DNA from: Haematobacter genomosp. 1
GTDB taxonomy: Bacteria > Pseudomonadota > Alphaproteobacteria > Rhodobacterales > Rhodobacteraceae
DNA: 64,000 bases
Direction of reading: 5' to 3'
Assembly: GCF_002196855.1 (NCBI RefSeq)
Contig: NZ_NIPW01000005.1
Coordinates: 124,001 to 188,000, forward strand
Each line of letters begins with the position of its first letter. Positions within the stretch are counted from its first letter, which is position 1. Below, piece by piece: positions 63,115-64,000 of this stretch. The translations under genes and the position numbers were made by a program. The notes under the pieces were generated by a model, which was not told the origin of the DNA, did no database searches, and was given only the letters and a program-made list of their open reading frames with translations.

Positions 63115-64000
63115 ATGGATAATGCAAAAAGCGTGCATATGGATAACTCGGAGAGCATACATCCAGCGGTGAAGCTTCGGCACATTCGGACCTTTCTGGA
63201 TATTGCGAGCGAGGGGAATCTTTCTGCGGTCGCGCGGCGGCAGGGCATTACGCAGCCCGCCCTGTCGCGCACCCTGGCCGAGCTGGAGACCCTTCTCGGT
63301 CAGCCGCTGTTTCTGCGTCAGGGGCGGCGGCTCGTGCTGACTGAGGGGGGCGCCCTGTTTCGGCGGCATGCGACGGCTTCCCTGCAATCGCTGGAGGCGG
63401 GCGCCGCGGCCCTTCGCCCGCGCGCGGGAGGCACGCTGCGGGTTGGTGTCCTTCCGACGGTAGCAAGCTGGTTCTTTCCCCGCGTCGCGCTCCGCTTCCG
63501 CGAGATACGGCCGGAGATGGTGCTGGCGGTGGAGACGGGTCCGCATTTCCACCTGATGCGCCAGTTGCGGGAAGGCGGTATCGACCTGATGATCGGCCGG
63601 CTGCCGGAGGCGCGGGACATGGCGGGGCTGAGCTTCGAGCACCTGTATGAAGAAGATATCGTACTGGCCGCCCGCCAGGATCACCCCCTGCTCGACCTTC
63701 CGCCTGCCGAGGCGCTGGCGCGGTCGCCGCTCATCCTGCCACCTGTCACGGCGATCATCCGGCGGCCCGTGGACGACTATCTGGCCTCTGTCGGCCTGCC
63801 CAATCTGCGACCGGCGGTGGAGACCGTCTCGCTCGCCATCGGGCGCGCGATCTGCCGCGGGTCCGATGCCCTGTGGTTCATCTCTCGCGGCGTCATCGCG
63901 GAGGAACTGGAGCGGGGAGAGATGGCGCTGCTGCCGGTGAAGGCGCGCTTCCTTGCCGGAGCGGTGGGCACCACCCGGCGCCAGACGCATGAAGCACCGG
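63115..64000 (+). CDS. pcaQ: LysR-family activator of the pca operon (PcaQ), cut by the right edge
   Basis: At least 295 residues; the frame is still open at 64000. The helix-turn-helix (V-K-L-R-H-I-R-T-F-L-D-I-A ... A-V-A-R-R-Q-G-I-T-Q-P-A-L-S-R-T-L) begins near residue 19, and the effector domain follows. The sequence and divergent position to pcaD match PcaQ, which activates pca genes with beta-carboxy-muconate type inducers. AAGGAAAAACC precedes the ATG at 63115; a second in-frame ATG at 63139 is possible, in which case the inverted repeat ATGCA-N7-TGCAT (63122-63138) would be untranslated. Only 42 bases separate it from pcaD. Confidence 0.88.
   Translation, partial: MDNAKSVHMDNSESIHPAVKLRHIRTFLDIASEGNLSAVARRQGITQPALSRTLAELETLLGQPLFLRQGRRLVLTEGGALFRRHATASLQSLEAGAAALRPRAGGTLRVGVLPTVASWFFPRVALRFREIRPEMVLAVETGPHFHLMRQLREGGIDLMIGRLPEARDMAGLSFEHLYEEDIVLAARQDHPLLDLPPAEALARSPLILPPVTAIIRRPVDDYLASVGLPNLRPAVETVSLAIGRAICRGSDALWFISRGVIAEELERGEMALLPVKARFLAGAVGTTRRQTHEAP

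Overview
The window is a gene-dense, GC-rich chromosomal segment. Its gene content fits an aerobic alphaproteobacterium, most likely of the Rhodobacterales (roseobacter/Paracoccus-like). The pointers are a pcaQ-pcaDCHG-(DUF849)-pcaB layout, a XoxF-type PQQ methanol/alcohol dehydrogenase locus, choline-sulfate genes, a TAXI-type TRAP transporter under a DctB/DctD-like pair, several Dpp/Opp-type ABC transporters and many LysR regulators. No rRNA, tRNA, CRISPR array, phage or intact insertion sequence was seen. The species cannot be named from this sequence.

Layout. 1-4.7 kb: end of a peptide-type ABC transporter operon followed by an acetylpolyamine amidohydrolase and a LysR regulator. 4.72-4.88 kb: a 158-bp MITE-like element with a 4-bp target duplication, sitting exactly between two convergent stop codons. 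4.9-10.4 kb: a DUF1345 membrane protein, a Nudix hydrolase, a HAD dehalogenase, and a minus-strand LLM oxidoreductase-choX-betC group. 10.5-17.3 kb: a DctB-like kinase, a DctD-like regulator whose AAA+ motifs are degenerate, then TAXI binding protein, fused TRAP permease and DUF1850. 17.4-22.9 kb: an Opp/Yej-type ABC transporter on the minus strand. 23.3-28.8 kb: a DEAD-box helicase and three stand-alone genes.

28.9-40.7 kb is a minus-strand block devoted to PQQ-dependent alcohol oxidation. It has xoxF with the lanthanide-type Asp-x-Asp, a cytochrome c, a XoxJ-like binding protein, and then a long operon: binding protein, beta-propeller, two small periplasmic proteins, ABC ATPase and permease, an unknown periplasmic protein, histidine kinase, response regulator and two more unknown exported proteins. 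Five genes in a row (32.7 to 29.9 kb) are joined by 4-nt ATGA overlaps. The likely theme is XoxF, its electron acceptor, and a linked ABC/two-component system whose ligand (lanthanide, alcohol or aldehyde) is open.

40.8-48.7 kb is a second minus-strand operon: a signal-less beta-lactamase-fold serine hydrolase, a complete DppABCDF-type importer, and a single protein that joins a YkuD (L,D-transpeptidase) domain to an aspartoacylase/succinylglutamate-desuccinylase domain. It reads as import plus cytoplasmic breakdown of an unidentified acylated or wall-derived peptide, and I regard it as the best candidate for an undescribed system. 48.8-52.0 kb holds a divergent LysR gene, mnmH and a second M14-type deacylase. 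52.3-58.3 kb is an arginine deiminase operon (two transporters, arcA, arcB, arcC). 58.4-64 kb is the protocatechuate branch of the beta-ketoadipate pathway with a divergent pcaQ that runs off the right edge.

Several operons carry a stem-loop without a U-tract just after the gene whose product is needed in most copies (TAXI, oppA, xoxF, dppA, arcA), which suggests a common post-transcriptional means of setting stoichiometry. Starts were chosen from Shine-Dalgarno spacing, operon overlap and family N-termini. Function names rest on recognised motifs; no database search was possible.
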